Shown: positions 1 through 8,754, counted from the stretch's first letter. The stretch: 64,000 nucleotides of DNA from Methanoculleus taiwanensis (GCF_004102725.1 NZ_LHQS01000002.1:186001-250000), one strand, 5' to 3'. Numbers and translations: made by a program. Notes: generated by a model not told the origin, from the sequence alone.

Positions 1-2
1 GT

Positions 3-92
3 GACGTGAGCGGTACGAACCCGGAGGTGCAGAAGAGCGGTTTTGCGGCGATCGGACTGTTCGAAATAAAAATCTCTCGAGAAAAGCACTGA
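3..92 (+). CDS. 3' end of an unidentified gene truncated by the window edge
   Basis: Only one forward frame is open from the window edge, reading 29 codons to a TGA at 90-92 just before the convergent tRNA-Ser. The visible C-terminus is mixed hydrophobic and charged and ends in ISREKH. Nothing here identifies a family. It could be the tail of a real upstream gene, or chance, because 29 codons is short in GC-rich DNA. Confidence 0.3.
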   Translation, partial: DVSGTNPEVQKSGFAAIGLFEIKISREKH

Positions 93-94
93 AA

Positions 95-181
95 CGCTGA
101 GGGGGAGATTTGAACTCCCGAGGGGCTCAACGCCCCACGGGCTTTCCAGGCCCGCGCCCTACCGGTCTAGACTACCTCAGC
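95..181 (-). tRNA. tRNA-Ser (anticodon GGA)
   Basis: On the minus strand the sequence folds as a class II tRNA. A 7-bp acceptor stem (GCTGAGG with CCTCAGC) encloses a D arm, an anticodon stem CGGGC/GCCCG around a loop with GGA, a long variable arm typical of Ser, and a T arm with TTCAAAT. The discriminator is G and no CCA is encoded. An AT-rich TATA-like stretch (about 212-219) lies some 35 nt upstream of the 5' end. Confidence 0.93.
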
Positions 182-244
182 ACAGTGTGCATCATAATTT
201 TGATCTCGCTTTAATTAATGGTATCCTTTCTATCCTGCCGCCCC

Positions 245-1189
245 TCACTCTTTTCGGGCGGCTTTCTTCCAGCCACGCGGATACGTACCCGGCTTCATCA
301 TGACGGTATGCGGTGCTATAACAAGTCCCGGCGTTCCGGGCTTGATCTTCGTCGAGCTTTCAAGCGCCGTGCCGAGAGCGACGAGTTCTCCTTTCTCCGT
401 CAGAATCGTGATCGTATCTCCCTTCCCAAAGCCGGTGAGGCTCCGGACGCCGACTCCTGCAAGCACCGCTCCCCTGCAGACAGCATCGACGGCAGTGTCC
501 CGGATTACCACGCGCGGCAGATCGGTCACCGCCTCTTCCACCGGCAGGATCATCTCCCGGAGCGGCCCGGTATCCCCTTTCTCCGCCCGTATGCGCGCGT
601 CCTGTAGGTCGTGGAGCGTGTGGGCGTGCTCCTCGGAGAACTGGCCGGAACGGGTTCTCCTGAGTTCCTGCATATGACCGCACACGCCGAGTGCAAGCCC
701 CATATGGACACAGAGCGTGCGGATGTATGTTCCGGCATCGCAGCGTACACGGAAGAGGACGAGCCTTCCTTCAACATCGAGGATGGTAAGCTCGTGAATC
801 TTCCGGATCCGCAGATTCCGCTTGACGGCGCTTCTCCGGGGAGGACGCTGGTAAATCCGGCCGGTGAACTCCTTTGCCACCCGCTCGATATCTTCCCGGG
901 AAACGTCGCCGTGCAGCCGCATCAGGCAGACGTACTCTTTGCCGTGCTGGAGGAGGTGCTGGGCCAGCCGCACGGCATCCCCGACCATGATGGCAAGGAC
1001 GCCGGAGACCTGCGGATCGAGCGTACCGGAGTGGCCGACTTTTGCGCCCAGGATCTCTCCGACCCAGGCGGTGACCTGATGGCTGGTCGGCCCCCGTGGT
1101 TTATCGATGACGATGATCCCGGAGCCGGTCGATCCCGGGAGCCGGGTGATGCATGCCTGTTCAGGCATAGTCTGTTCAGAGTTTGTCAT
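245..1189 (-). CDS. cbf5: H/ACA RNP pseudouridine synthase Cbf5 (TruB family)
   Basis: Catalytic subunit of the archaeal H/ACA ribonucleoprotein, which isomerises uridine to pseudouridine in rRNA and can also make tRNA Psi55. The TruB catalytic motif GHSGTLDPQ is at residues 52-60, with Asp58 as the expected nucleophile. It is preceded by the family block IVIDKPRGPTSHQV. A PUA RNA-binding domain occupies roughly residues 225-305, and a basic tail ends the 314-residue protein, which fits archaeal Cbf5. The start overlaps the hemD stop by 4 nt, so the two are probably co-transcribed. In many archaea cbf5 follows cmk in the ribosomal super-operon; here it is about 44 kb from cmk. Confidence 0.93.
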   Translation of the reverse strand: MTNSEQTMPEQACITRLPGSTGSGIIVIDKPRGPTSHQVTAWVGEILGAKVGHSGTLDPQVSGVLAIMVGDAVRLAQHLLQHGKEYVCLMRLHGDVSREDIERVAKEFTGRIYQRPPRRSAVKRNLRIRKIHELTILDVEGRLVLFRVRCDAGTYIRTLCVHMGLALGVCGHMQELRRTRSGQFSEEHAHTLHDLQDARIRAEKGDTGPLREMILPVEEAVTDLPRVVIRDTAVDAVCRGAVLAGVGVRSLTGFGKGDTITILTEKGELVALGTALESSTKIKPGTPGLVIAPHTVMMKPGTYPRGWKKAARKE

Positions 1190-1872
1190 GCTTGTATGGA
1201 TGAAAGATGGGTGTTCAGCGCCTCAAGCGTCCCTGCGAGCGTCCCGTTGCCGGTGACGTCCGGGGGGTATCCGCCGTCGCGCATCGCGTCTGCGGTAATA
1301 TCGCCTATCGCCACGAGGAGGAGGCCCGGGTGCGGCCGCCAGCGTGCTTCCCGGAACGACATGGCGCTTGTAAAGATGAGGGCGTCCGCACCGTCGAGGG
1401 CGAACTCCCGGCCGGTCGGTTCGAGCCCGTATATGGGAACCTCCTCCGGGTCTCCTCCCGCTGCCCGGATACCCTCGATGAGTACGGGGTTCGGTACGTC
1501 AGCACGGGGAATGCCTACGCTGCGGCCTTTGAGCCATTCTCCGAGATACGGCACGAACTCCCGGGAGTAGTATGCAGGGAGTGTCTCGGCGTCGATGCCG
1601 TAGTCCTGCAGTGTCTCGGCGGTCTTCGGGCCGATAGCGATCACCCGGGGATACCGCTCGATCTTCGGGGCGATGAGCACGGCAGGGAGTGCGCTCGTAA
1701 AGAAGAGGCAGTCGAACGCCTCGCGGTTGACGGCATCGGCAAACTCGACGATCCGATCCTCCAGGATCACCGCCTTTAAGGGAGAGACCGTGTAACATTC
1801 GTGCCCGAAATGGGCACAGGTTGCCTGGTCGTCTGCCGCTTTATTCTCGAGCCGGGTGATCGCTATCTTCAT
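1186..1872 (-). CDS. hemD: Uroporphyrinogen-III synthase
   Basis: Predicted to cyclise hydroxymethylbilane to uroporphyrinogen III, the branch point for cobamides, F430 and heme-like tetrapyrroles; a methanogen needs this for MtrA and Mcr cofactors. The 228-residue protein shows the HemD fold pattern: an N-terminal MKIAITRLE strand, a mid region FDCLFFTSALPAV, IAIGPKTAETL, and a C-terminal DALIFTSAMSFREA followed by LLVAIGDITADAM. HemD sequences diverge widely, so assignment rests on these Thr-Ser and GPKTAE/GDITAD repeats. It is the upstream gene of a pair with cbf5, overlapping by 4 nt. Confidence 0.85.
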   Translation of the reverse strand: MKIAITRLENKAADDQATCAHFGHECYTVSPLKAVILEDRIVEFADAVNREAFDCLFFTSALPAVLIAPKIERYPRVIAIGPKTAETLQDYGIDAETLPAYYSREFVPYLGEWLKGRSVGIPRADVPNPVLIEGIRAAGGDPEEVPIYGLEPTGREFALDGADALIFTSAMSFREARWRPHPGLLLVAIGDITADAMRDGGYPPDVTGNGTLAGTLEALNTHLSSIQA

Positions 1873-1980
1873 CGCCCAATCGTTCGCTCCGAAGGAATAT
1901 GACTGTATTGATCGTGTGCGGCCGGCAGTCGCGGTACCGTTTCGATTGGTTTATGCCACGGGATTGAGGATTAAGGAATA

Positions 1981-3198
1981 GTGATGCTCGTCGGCATTCT
2001 CATCGGTACCGGCATCGGGATCGCACTCGGGACGGTGAGCGGGCTCATCCCCGGTATCCACGCCAATACCATGGCCGGCCTTCTCCTTTCTCTTCAGGCA
2101 GTCCTTCTTCTCTTCCTCGACCCGATCGCCCTTGCGGCTGCCATGTTCGCTGCGCTCGTCACCCATACGTTCCTTGATATCATCCCGAGCACCTTTCTCG
2201 GCATACCCGATGCCGACACCGCTCTCGCGGTCCTTCCTGCCCATGCCCTCTGTCTCGAAGGAAAGGGTGAGGAGGCGGTCAGAATCTCTGCCCTTGGGAG
2301 TGCCTTCGGGGTCGTGCTTTCCCTCCCGATAGCGGCGTTCTGTTTCCTCGTCCTTCCCACGGCCCAGCCCCTCATCGATTGGGGGATCGGTCTTCTCATC
2401 CTTGCCGTCGCGGGGTTTCTGATCGTCATCTCAGAGTCCCCGGCGTGGGCGGCGGCCGTCTTCGGCGTCTCGGGTTTGCTCGGCCTCTTTACATTCCGCT
2501 TCTCCTACCTTGCCTGGCATACCGTCGGGGACTCGGCGGTTCTTATGCCGCTTCTCGCCGGGCTCTTCGGCATATCGGTTCTCCTCACGGCATCACGCGG
2601 AGCAATGCCGCCTCAGCAGTTCCGGGGTCTCGACACCGCCGATCTCGAGGTTGGGAAGGGTTCGGTGCTCGGAGCAGTCGCAGGAGCGATGGTTGGATGG
2701 ATGCCCGGGCTTTCGAACGCGACGGCGAACGCACTGCTTACAACCCTGGTCGGTTACGACTCCCGGCCACGTGAATACATCCTGGCGACCGGCGCTGCCA
2801 ATACGGTAAACGCGTTCCTCGGCCTTGCGGCACTTTACGCTCTCTCGCGAACGCGGAACGGCGTGATGGTGGCGCTCTCGGCAGGCGACCTCCCGCCGAT
2901 GACCCTTCTCCTCCTCGCCGGGGTACTGGCGGGAGTCTGTGCCTATCTGCTGACCATCCTGCTGGCATCCTCCGCCACACGGCTCGGCAGCATCAACATC
3001 ACCGCCCTCAACTACTCTGTCATCGGTTTTGTTGTCCTGCTTGCGCTCCTCCTCTCCGGCCCCTTTGGAGGGCTCGTGCTGCTCCTGGCGACGGCGGTCG
3101 GTCTCGTGCCCCAGCTGGTCAACGTAAGAAGAGTCTACTGCATGGGGGCGATCATGCTGCCGGTCATGCTGTACTCGTTCGGCATCGCCGTCCCGTGA
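1981..3198 (+). CDS. TctA/DUF112-family membrane permease
   Basis: Polytopic membrane protein of about 405 residues with some ten or more hydrophobic segments. It belongs to the tripartite tricarboxylate transporter large-permease family (TctA, DUF112). Two related Pro-Gly motifs, GLIPGIHANT near residue 22 and GWMPGLSNAT near residue 240, mark the internal duplication typical of the family. No TctB or TctC (periplasmic binding protein) gene is adjacent, so the archaeal form may work alone and its substrate cannot be told. Start is GTG at 1981 or ATG at 1984, with an AAGGA-like element just upstream. It converges on the antiporter gene with only 2 nt between stops. Confidence 0.8.
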   Translation: MMLVGILIGTGIGIALGTVSGLIPGIHANTMAGLLLSLQAVLLLFLDPIALAAAMFAALVTHTFLDIIPSTFLGIPDADTALAVLPAHALCLEGKGEEAVRISALGSAFGVVLSLPIAAFCFLVLPTAQPLIDWGIGLLILAVAGFLIVISESPAWAAAVFGVSGLLGLFTFRFSYLAWHTVGDSAVLMPLLAGLFGISVLLTASRGAMPPQQFRGLDTADLEVGKGSVLGAVAGAMVGWMPGLSNATANALLTTLVGYDSRPREYILATGAANTVNAFLGLAALYALSRTRNGVMVALSAGDLPPMTLLLLAGVLAGVCAYLLTILLASSATRLGSINITALNYSVIGFVVLLALLLSGPFGGLVLLLATAVGLVPQLVNVRRVYCMGAIMLPVMLYSFGIAVP

Positions 3199-3200
3199 TA

Positions 3201-4130
3201 TCAGCCCGATCCGAAGAGCGAGTAGATATACCCTGCGTATGCTCCGAGCATGACAAAACCCCAGCCGCGGCGTATTCGGTTGCTCTCCACGAAGAACGGG
3301 AGGATGGCGACGGCAAAGAGGCTCATCGCAAGGATGTCGGTGTACGATCCGATCGGGATTGCCCGGATGACGGCGGCAGATCCCATCACGAAGAGCAGGT
3401 TGAATATGTTGCTGCCGATGATGTTTCCGACCGAGATCCCTCCCTCTCCCCGAACGACTGCCGTAAGCGAGGTAGCGAGTTCCGGAAGCGAGGTGCCGAC
3501 CGCGACCATGGAGACGCCGATGATGAACGGGCTGATGCCGAATACGAGCGCGATATCCGTTGCCGTCGTGACGATAAGGTTCGCCCCGATGATAACGCTG
3601 AGAAGGCCTCCGCCGGTGAGCAGGTAATCCCTGCTTCCATGGCTCTCGAAGGCCGTCTCCGTCGCCACCCCCTGCCTCCAGAGAACCCACATGATCAGGG
3701 CGAACGATCCGAGCATGACGATCCCTGCAGGCAGGTCAAAGACCATCCTGACGGCGAGCAGCGCAAAGAGAGCGACCGCCCCGAGCATGAGGAGCACTTC
3801 GTTGATGCCCCGGACGCCCGGCTCCTGCCGGATTACTCCCGGATTGACGATGGCGCAGATGGCGAGGACGAGAGCGATGTTTGCGACGGTGCTCCCTAGG
3901 ATGTTTCCGAGAGCGAGATCGGGTGCATCGGCAACGACCGCCTGCATATTCACCACGAACTCCGGGAATGACGTGCCGAAGGCGATGACGGTGAAGCCGA
4001 TCAGGGTCGGGGAGATCCGGTAGCGTGCTGCAAGGCCGCTTCCCCCGCCGACGAAGAGGTCCGCACCTTTGATGAGCAGAGCTATTCCGATGACGAATCC
4101 GAGGGTTGAGATTATGGCAGTCGGGGGCAT
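3201..4130 (-). CDS. Calcium/sodium (cation) antiporter, CaCA family
   Basis: Inner-membrane exchanger of the Ca2+:cation antiporter superfamily (YrbG-like), expected to export Ca2+ in exchange for Na+ or H+. The two inverted alpha repeats are visible: GTSFPE at residues 52-57 within LIGFTVIAFGTSFPEFVV, and GTSLPE near residue 210 within IIGVSMVAVGTSLPEL. The conserved acidic residues of both are intact. Length (309 residues) and about ten hydrophobic segments match the family. It is transcribed away from the nop5 gene; the roughly 250 nt between them carries no gene. Confidence 0.88.
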   Translation of the reverse strand: MPPTAIISTLGFVIGIALLIKGADLFVGGGSGLAARYRISPTLIGFTVIAFGTSFPEFVVNMQAVVADAPDLALGNILGSTVANIALVLAICAIVNPGVIRQEPGVRGINEVLLMLGAVALFALLAVRMVFDLPAGIVMLGSFALIMWVLWRQGVATETAFESHGSRDYLLTGGGLLSVIIGANLIVTTATDIALVFGISPFIIGVSMVAVGTSLPELATSLTAVVRGEGGISVGNIIGSNIFNLLFVMGSAAVIRAIPIGSYTDILAMSLFAVAILPFFVESNRIRRGWGFVMLGAYAGYIYSLFGSG

Positions 4131-4389
4131 ATCCTCTCCGGTATCGCCGGGGCATTGTCAGTTGTCATGGGTGTCCCCTTCACTCGCTCTTTGCCTCTCC
4201 TGCCGGCAGGCGGTGCTGTCTGCCGGAATGGGGGTCTGCCGGGAAACGACTCTGTCGGATTCTCTGAAGAACATATCGGTCTTCGATACTCTCGTGTATG
4301 CCTGCTGGCAGAAGTTCTGACATTCACGGCTGACCACCGGACCCGGGGCTTTTACACTTATATTGTCTCACCGCCCACTAGTGAGTACG

Positions 4390-5247
4390 ATGGAGCGCTA
4401 CTGGTTCGGAGATGTGAGTGAAGAGGGCTGTCGGATTGCGAGCAGGAATCCGGAAGAGCTCGTAGAACGGGCGGGTTCGCTCCATACCGGTATGGACTCG
4501 TTCACCCCTCTCGACTGGCGGATGGCACGGAACTGCGGCCTTGTCCGGGACAGAAACGAGTACATCAGCCTCCTCCGGCAGGTCTGCACCATGCAGGCCA
4601 GGCAGAAGATCGCCGCATCCTACCAGGAGCGCGACGTTGAACTGCTGCAGATGGTTCGTATGCTCGACGAACTCGATACCGTCATCAACCTCCTGCAGGA
4701 GCGGGCGGCGGAGTGGTACCAGACCGGCAGCCCGTCCTTCTCCCGCAAATATCGTTCGCTCTCCGCCCGGAAGATGCTCGGGGTGATCCGGAAGGGTTCC
4801 GGTGGGGGGCTCCGGCGGGTGGCCGATGAGATCGAGCGTCTCGCAGGTCTTCGCAGTTCGCTCATGCATGAGGTCTCCGACCGGGCGGACGAGGTGCTCC
4901 CTAATTGCAGTGCGCTCATCGGCGGGCTGGTGGCGGCACGTCTGGCATCGCGGGCGGGTGGACTTGAGGCGCTCGCCAGGATGCCTGGGAGCACCATCCA
5001 GGTGATCGGTTCCGAACGCGCCCTCTTCTCCCACCTCCGATCCGGCTCTCCACCGCCGAAGCACGGGATTATCTTCCAGCACCGGCGGGTGCATAACGCT
5101 CCGAAGGAGGTGCGGGGGCGGGTTGCGAGGGTGCTTGCCGGGAAACTCGGAATAGCCGCGCGGATTGATTATTACCGGGGAGCTCTCGACCCTGAATTTA
5201 TCGCCGAGGCGCAGGCACGTATCGACGAAGCGGGGAAGACGGCATGA
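4390..5247 (+). CDS. nop5: Box C/D RNP scaffold protein Nop5 (Nop56/58 homolog), short form
   Basis: Structural core of the archaeal box C/D sRNP that guides 2'-O-methylation of rRNA and tRNA. It bridges L7Ae-bound guide RNA and fibrillarin. The C-terminal Nop domain is clear (about residues 150-280): GLVAARLASRAGGLEAL, MPGSTIQVIGSE, and KHGIIFQHRRVHNAP. The central helical region (about 60-140) fits the coiled-coil. Only about 50 residues precede the coiled-coil, so the N-terminal fibrillarin-binding domain is much reduced, and the protein (285 residues) is shorter than most archaeal Nop5. A TATA-like element (TTACACTTATAT, near 4352-4363) suggests a leaderless start; GTG at 4381 is an alternative. 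It overlaps the fibrillarin start by 4 nt. Confidence 0.88.
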   Translation: MERYWFGDVSEEGCRIASRNPEELVERAGSLHTGMDSFTPLDWRMARNCGLVRDRNEYISLLRQVCTMQARQKIAASYQERDVELLQMVRMLDELDTVINLLQERAAEWYQTGSPSFSRKYRSLSARKMLGVIRKGSGGGLRRVADEIERLAGLRSSLMHEVSDRADEVLPNCSALIGGLVAARLASRAGGLEALARMPGSTIQVIGSERALFSHLRSGSPPPKHGIIFQHRRVHNAPKEVRGRVARVLAGKLGIAARIDYYRGALDPEFIAEAQARIDEAGKTA

Positions 5248-5861
5248 TCCGGATACAGAATATACTGGTATCCCCCGGAGAAGGGGGTGTTTACAATGAG
5301 CGGATGCTTGAGGGCTACCGGGTGTGGGATCCCTACCGGAGCAAACTTGCAGCTCTCTATATCCTCGGCGAGGGAGTCGAGCTCCCTAAGAGCATGCGGG
5401 TGCTGTACCTCGGCGCTGCCAACGGCACGACGGTGTCCCACGTTGCCGATTACGTCGAGACGGTCTATGCCATCGAGTTTGCCCCCCGTCCGATGCAGGA
5501 TCTCCTCGAGGTCGCCCGGCGGCGGAAGAACGTCGTGCCGATCATGGCCGATGCGTCCCGGCCGGAGGAGTACGCTCCTTTTGTGGAGGCCGTTGACCTG
5601 ATCTATCAGGATGTGGCGCAGCCGGATCAGGTGAACATTGCGGAGAGAAACCTGCCCTTCCTCCGACCGGGTGGATGGCTGATCCTGATGCTCAAGACGC
5701 GGAGCGTTGACGTCAGGCGGGACCCGAAAGAGGTCCTCGCCGACACTCTGACCGAACTTGGGCGGCGTCTCGAGGTCGTCGAGGTCCGCTGGCTCGATCC
5801 CTACCATGTCGACCACGCGGCGATCGTCTGCCGCGACCGGTCGGCCGGAGTTATGAAATAA
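5244..5861 (+). CDS. flpA: Fibrillarin-like rRNA/tRNA 2'-O-methyltransferase
   Basis: SAM-dependent methyltransferase of the box C/D RNP; its partner Nop5 is encoded immediately upstream with an ATGA overlap. The N-terminal NERMLEGYRVWDPYRSKLAA block and the SAM-binding motif VLYLGAANGTTVSHV (about residues 53-67) are characteristic, followed by VYAIEFAPRP, VPIMADASRP, and DLIYQDVAQPDQ with the conserved Asp. The conserved Lys occurs in GGWLILMLKTRS. Length (205 residues) is slightly below the usual 225-230, mainly at the N-terminus. Confidence 0.94.
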   Translation: MIRIQNILVSPGEGGVYNERMLEGYRVWDPYRSKLAALYILGEGVELPKSMRVLYLGAANGTTVSHVADYVETVYAIEFAPRPMQDLLEVARRRKNVVPIMADASRPEEYAPFVEAVDLIYQDVAQPDQVNIAERNLPFLRPGGWLILMLKTRSVDVRRDPKEVLADTLTELGRRLEVVEVRWLDPYHVDHAAIVCRDRSAGVMK

Positions 5862-5882
5862 TAGCCCCGCCATCCCTTTTCC

Positions 5883-6614
5883 ATGGACCGAGTCGTCTTC
5901 AACCCGTTCTCTCCCCTGATGCTGATCATGCTGATCGGTGCTATTCTCCTCTTCGGACTCGTCATTCTGCTGCTGCCCGTCCTCTTTCTGACGGTGGTCG
6001 GGGCGACCTTCGCGAAGCTTGGTTTCTCCTGGAGAGAGGCGCTCCTGATCCTCATCCTCACCCTGGCCGGGAGTTTCATCAATATCCCGGTGAAGACCGT
6101 CGAGAACTACGGCAGTCCTGCCGCAAATGGGTATGTATCGACCTATGGCAGGCTCTACCGCATCCCGGCCGTGTCGTCGAGGACGACCATCGCCGTTAAT
6201 GTAGGCGGCGCCCTGATCCCGGTCATCATCTCGGCATACCTGCTCTATGACTCGGTCGTGCTGACGGGTGGTTTCGGTATCGTATCCCTGGCGCTTGTAG
6301 GCGTACTCGTCGTGACCCTCATCACGAAACTCGTTGCCCGGCCGGTGCCGGGTCTTGGGATTGCCACACCGTTCTTCATCCCGCCCCTGGCGGCGCTCTT
6401 CTCCGCTATCATCCTCTCGATATTTGCAGGTGGGTTTGAGACGGCACCGGTGATCATAGCCTACGTCAGCGGTACGCTGGGCACCCTTATCGGGGCGGAT
6501 CTGCTCAACCTCAGGCGTATCGGGGAACTTGGGGCACCTATGGCCAGTATCGGCGGTGCAGGTACGTTCGACGGGATATTCTTAAGCGGCGTCCTTGCAG
6601 CATTCCTTGCGTGA
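5883..6614 (+). CDS. DUF1614-family membrane protein
   Basis: Predicted integral membrane protein of 243 residues. It has an N-terminal hydrophobic pair (residues 10-45), then helices around 55-70, 100-118 and 125-150, and several C-terminal helices. The block NYGSPAANGYVSTYGRLYR and the phrase INVGGALIPVIISAYLL-like around residue 100 match the uncharacterised DUF1614 family of archaea and some bacteria. No catalytic motif is evident. It starts 21 nt after the fibrillarin stop and is probably read through from that operon; function is unknown. Confidence 0.7.
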   Translation: MDRVVFNPFSPLMLIMLIGAILLFGLVILLLPVLFLTVVGATFAKLGFSWREALLILILTLAGSFINIPVKTVENYGSPAANGYVSTYGRLYRIPAVSSRTTIAVNVGGALIPVIISAYLLYDSVVLTGGFGIVSLALVGVLVVTLITKLVARPVPGLGIATPFFIPPLAALFSAIILSIFAGGFETAPVIIAYVSGTLGTLIGADLLNLRRIGELGAPMASIGGAGTFDGIFLSGVLAAFLA

Positions 6615-6644
6615 AGGATACTCCTCCCGTGCTCTCTCCTTTTT

Positions 6645-7496
6645 TCAGAGCCGCAGCCTTTCGCCGATGCCGGCGTAGCGGTGGTAGAGTTCATCGAAGA
6701 CCTCGAGCTGCCGCAGGTATACCTCATAGGTGTCACGTTTGTACTCGAGTGTCGTCGCTATCTCGGGGTTCCTTGCGATCCGGTCGAAGACGGCCGGAAA
6801 ATCGAGCCCGCCGGCGGGATGGTCGAGCTCGAGGTGCTGGTCGGTAACGGAGCCGTGAAGGTTATTGGAGAGGTGCTGGTGGCGGACGGCCAATCTCTCG
6901 AAGCGGTTCAGTTCGTCCGTATAGGAGAGGTTTCTGAAGTTCGCCGTACAGTAGAGGTGGGCAAAGTCGAGGCAGAACCCGCGGACGCGATCGCCTGCGA
7001 TGGCCGCGAGCTCGTCCGCAGTATCGCCGAGGAGTGCATACCCGGCGTAGACAGACGGCAGGTTCTCAAGAGCCATCCTCGGATCGGCGTACTCCCGGAG
7101 AAACCCCCGGACATTCTCGAAAGCGGCCTTGCGGGTTCCGTCTCTGTATCTGCCGGCGTGAATGACGATGCAATCAGAGCCAAGGAGGTCTGCGGCACAG
7201 AGTGTCAGATTCATCGCGTCTTCAACGTGCCGTGGAGCTGTTCGCGGGTCGAAACCCTCACAGAGGGTGGGGTCGGCAGGGTTCACTCCTTCGCCGTGGT
7301 GCGGAGCATGGATTACGATCGGAACTCCGGCAGCGCCGATTTCATCTATCCGTTCTTGAAAGATTCCTCCCGGCTCTGGAATAATCTGAACCTGGATATG
7401 GTCGATCCGCCCCCGGTCGTACAGGCCTGCGAGAGCGTGAAATGCCGTTGTATCGTCAGACCGGACGCCGCAGCCGATGCGGTATGGCCGATGCAT
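6645..7496 (-). CDS. TIM-barrel protein of the sugar-phosphate isomerase / AP endonuclease 2 fold
   Basis: A protein of about 283 residues resembling xylose-isomerase-like TIM barrels. It has metal-ligand-type residues at strand ends: VIHAPHHGEG (His-rich, near residue 60-68), CIVIHAGRYRDG, ALENLPSV (Glu), FCLDFAHLYC (Asp and His), HQHLSNNLHG and TLEYKRD. This ligand pattern fits endonuclease IV and sugar epimerase relatives, but the substrate cannot be decided. Start ATG at 7496 is preferred; GTG at 7511 adds five residues. It is convergent with the DUF1614 gene. Confidence 0.7.
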   Translation of the reverse strand: MHRPYRIGCGVRSDDTTAFHALAGLYDRGRIDHIQVQIIPEPGGIFQERIDEIGAAGVPIVIHAPHHGEGVNPADPTLCEGFDPRTAPRHVEDAMNLTLCAADLLGSDCIVIHAGRYRDGTRKAAFENVRGFLREYADPRMALENLPSVYAGYALLGDTADELAAIAGDRVRGFCLDFAHLYCTANFRNLSYTDELNRFERLAVRHQHLSNNLHGSVTDQHLELDHPAGGLDFPAVFDRIARNPEIATTLEYKRDTYEVYLRQLEVFDELYHRYAGIGERLRL

Positions 7497-7583
7497 AGAG
7501 AACGGTAGCACTCATGGTGGCTTGATGGTTAGTAATGGGGCGGGAAGAAACGACTGTGCCTGAGGAGAGATATAGAAAATGAG

Positions 7584-7656
7584 TAGCCCGGAGCAGATTC
7601 GAACTGCTGTCGCAAGATCCAGAGTCTCACATGATTGACCGCTACACTACCGGGCT
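7584..7656 (-). tRNA. tRNA-Gln (anticodon CTG)
   Basis: Minus-strand cloverleaf of 73 nt: acceptor AGCCCGG/CCGGGCT, anticodon loop CTCTGGA giving CTG, T arm with TTCGAAT, discriminator A, no encoded CCA. The anticodon stem includes two G-U pairs, as is common in archaeal tRNA-Gln. An AT-rich CTTAATTAGG-like element about 30-40 nt upstream (7687-7697) is a plausible TATA box. Confidence 0.92.
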
Positions 7657-7708
7657 ATTGTGCTCTATAACGTTGATTCTGGTTCCTAATTAAGGTGACG
7701 GTACGGGT

Positions 7709-8434
7709 TCACCTGGGGGGTGCCCGATCGCACCGGCCGCAGGCCGCACAGACCTCGGGAACGGGTTGTATTTCTAAACCCTTTTTGCAAAAGGGCGTTA
7801 TGTCGTTGAGATCCCGTTTGTAGTAGACATGGGGGACGAGCGCGATATGGGTATACCGGCCGCATGCGGCACCGACCTCGTCGGCGATCCGTTTCTGGAG
7901 GTGCACGAGTGCGTACATATTGGCGCCGGAGGCGCTGAGCATATCGTTGCTCCGGAAGACCACTTTCATCTGGAGTCTGCCGTCACGCAGGAGACACTGC
8001 ACGAGCTGGAGGCAGGGGCAGTCGTCCAGGCTCTCGTCGACGACGGGGTTCCAGGTGACGGCGACGGCCCGGCGGCTCTCAGGCGATGCCTTCAGCTTCT
8101 GGATGATGTAGTCGATCTGGTCGACGTGCACGTTCACCCCGTCGATGCTCAGGCGTTCGCCCCAGTCGAAGAGCCGGTGGTGGTAGTCGTACTCGAACTC
8201 GGCCTCTGAGCCGTTCAGCAGGTTGTCGGCATACGTCTCGAGGAACCGCCGCTGGAACCGGGAGCAGGGACTGGCCATCGGTTCCGCGAAGGGGTCTTCG
8301 ATGTCGAGCGCCAGTTCCTCGTACTCGATCGTCGCCTCGTCGTCCTCGGTATTGAGTGCCCATCCTTTCTCAAGCACCATCTTCACGGCGAGCTCGTGTG
8401 CACGGGCGATGGTCGGTGCACGGATGATCTTCAT
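7709..8434 (-). CDS. thyA: Thymidylate synthase, archaeal type
   Basis: Makes dTMP from dUMP with a reduced folate-like (H4MPT-type) C1 donor. The 241-residue protein is shorter than bacterial ThyA, as is usual for the archaeal branch. The probable catalytic Cys is residue 141 in DDCPCLQLVQ, followed by the dUMP-binding RSND at 161-164 and Asn172 in SGANMYAL. The ATG at 8434 is chosen because a TATA element sits 25-36 nt upstream, pointing to a leaderless transcript, and because the MKIIRAPTIARA start matches the domain. Longer in-frame extension upstream is unlikely to be translated. Confidence 0.86.
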   Translation of the reverse strand: MKIIRAPTIARAHELAVKMVLEKGWALNTEDDEATIEYEELALDIEDPFAEPMASPCSRFQRRFLETYADNLLNGSEAEFEYDYHHRLFDWGERLSIDGVNVHVDQIDYIIQKLKASPESRRAVAVTWNPVVDESLDDCPCLQLVQCLLRDGRLQMKVVFRSNDMLSASGANMYALVHLQKRIADEVGAACGRYTHIALVPHVYYKRDLNDITPFCKKGLEIQPVPEVCAACGRCDRAPPR

Positions 8435-8458
8435 GCAGCTCTGGTGGGAGGGATGAAT

Positions 8459-8470
8459 GTAAATATACAT
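8459..8470 (-). promoter_or_regulatory. TATA box for thyA
   Basis: On the minus strand ATGTATATTTACA lies about 25-36 nt before the thyA ATG, the normal spacing for an archaeal TATA box driving a leaderless mRNA. Confidence 0.55.
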
Positions 8471-8744
8471 GGATTTGACCTGGAACAACTGGGGGGATGC
8501 CGTCCGGATCGGAGTTGTCGGCAACGCACGCCTGGGGGAGGCGCCCGGTTGCGTGCAGGCGGTGACGCAGGAATGTCCTGTGAAACGGGGGTGATGCCGG
8601 TGAAAGTGTTGAAAATTCCCCGGAATGATTGTTTGGAGCCGGGGCATTTTTATTTCGGTATTGGTATTATCCGTGGTCATAGGGAAACGGGGCGATATCC
8701 GGGCGTATTTCTACCAATTCCGCGCATCATGGAGCCGTTCGTGG

Positions 8745-8754
8745 GGTGATCACC
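8745..8754. promoter_or_regulatory. Palindrome GGTGATCACC upstream of the S-layer promoter
   Basis: A perfect 10-bp palindrome sits about 16 bp upstream of the S-layer TATA box. It could be an activator or repressor site. The rest of the 470-nt gene-free stretch between thyA and the S-layer gene holds a GC-rich hairpin (about 8525-8560), an inverted repeat CCCCGG/CCGGGG followed by a T-rich run (about 8618-8655), the promoter and the leader. Confidence 0.3.
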
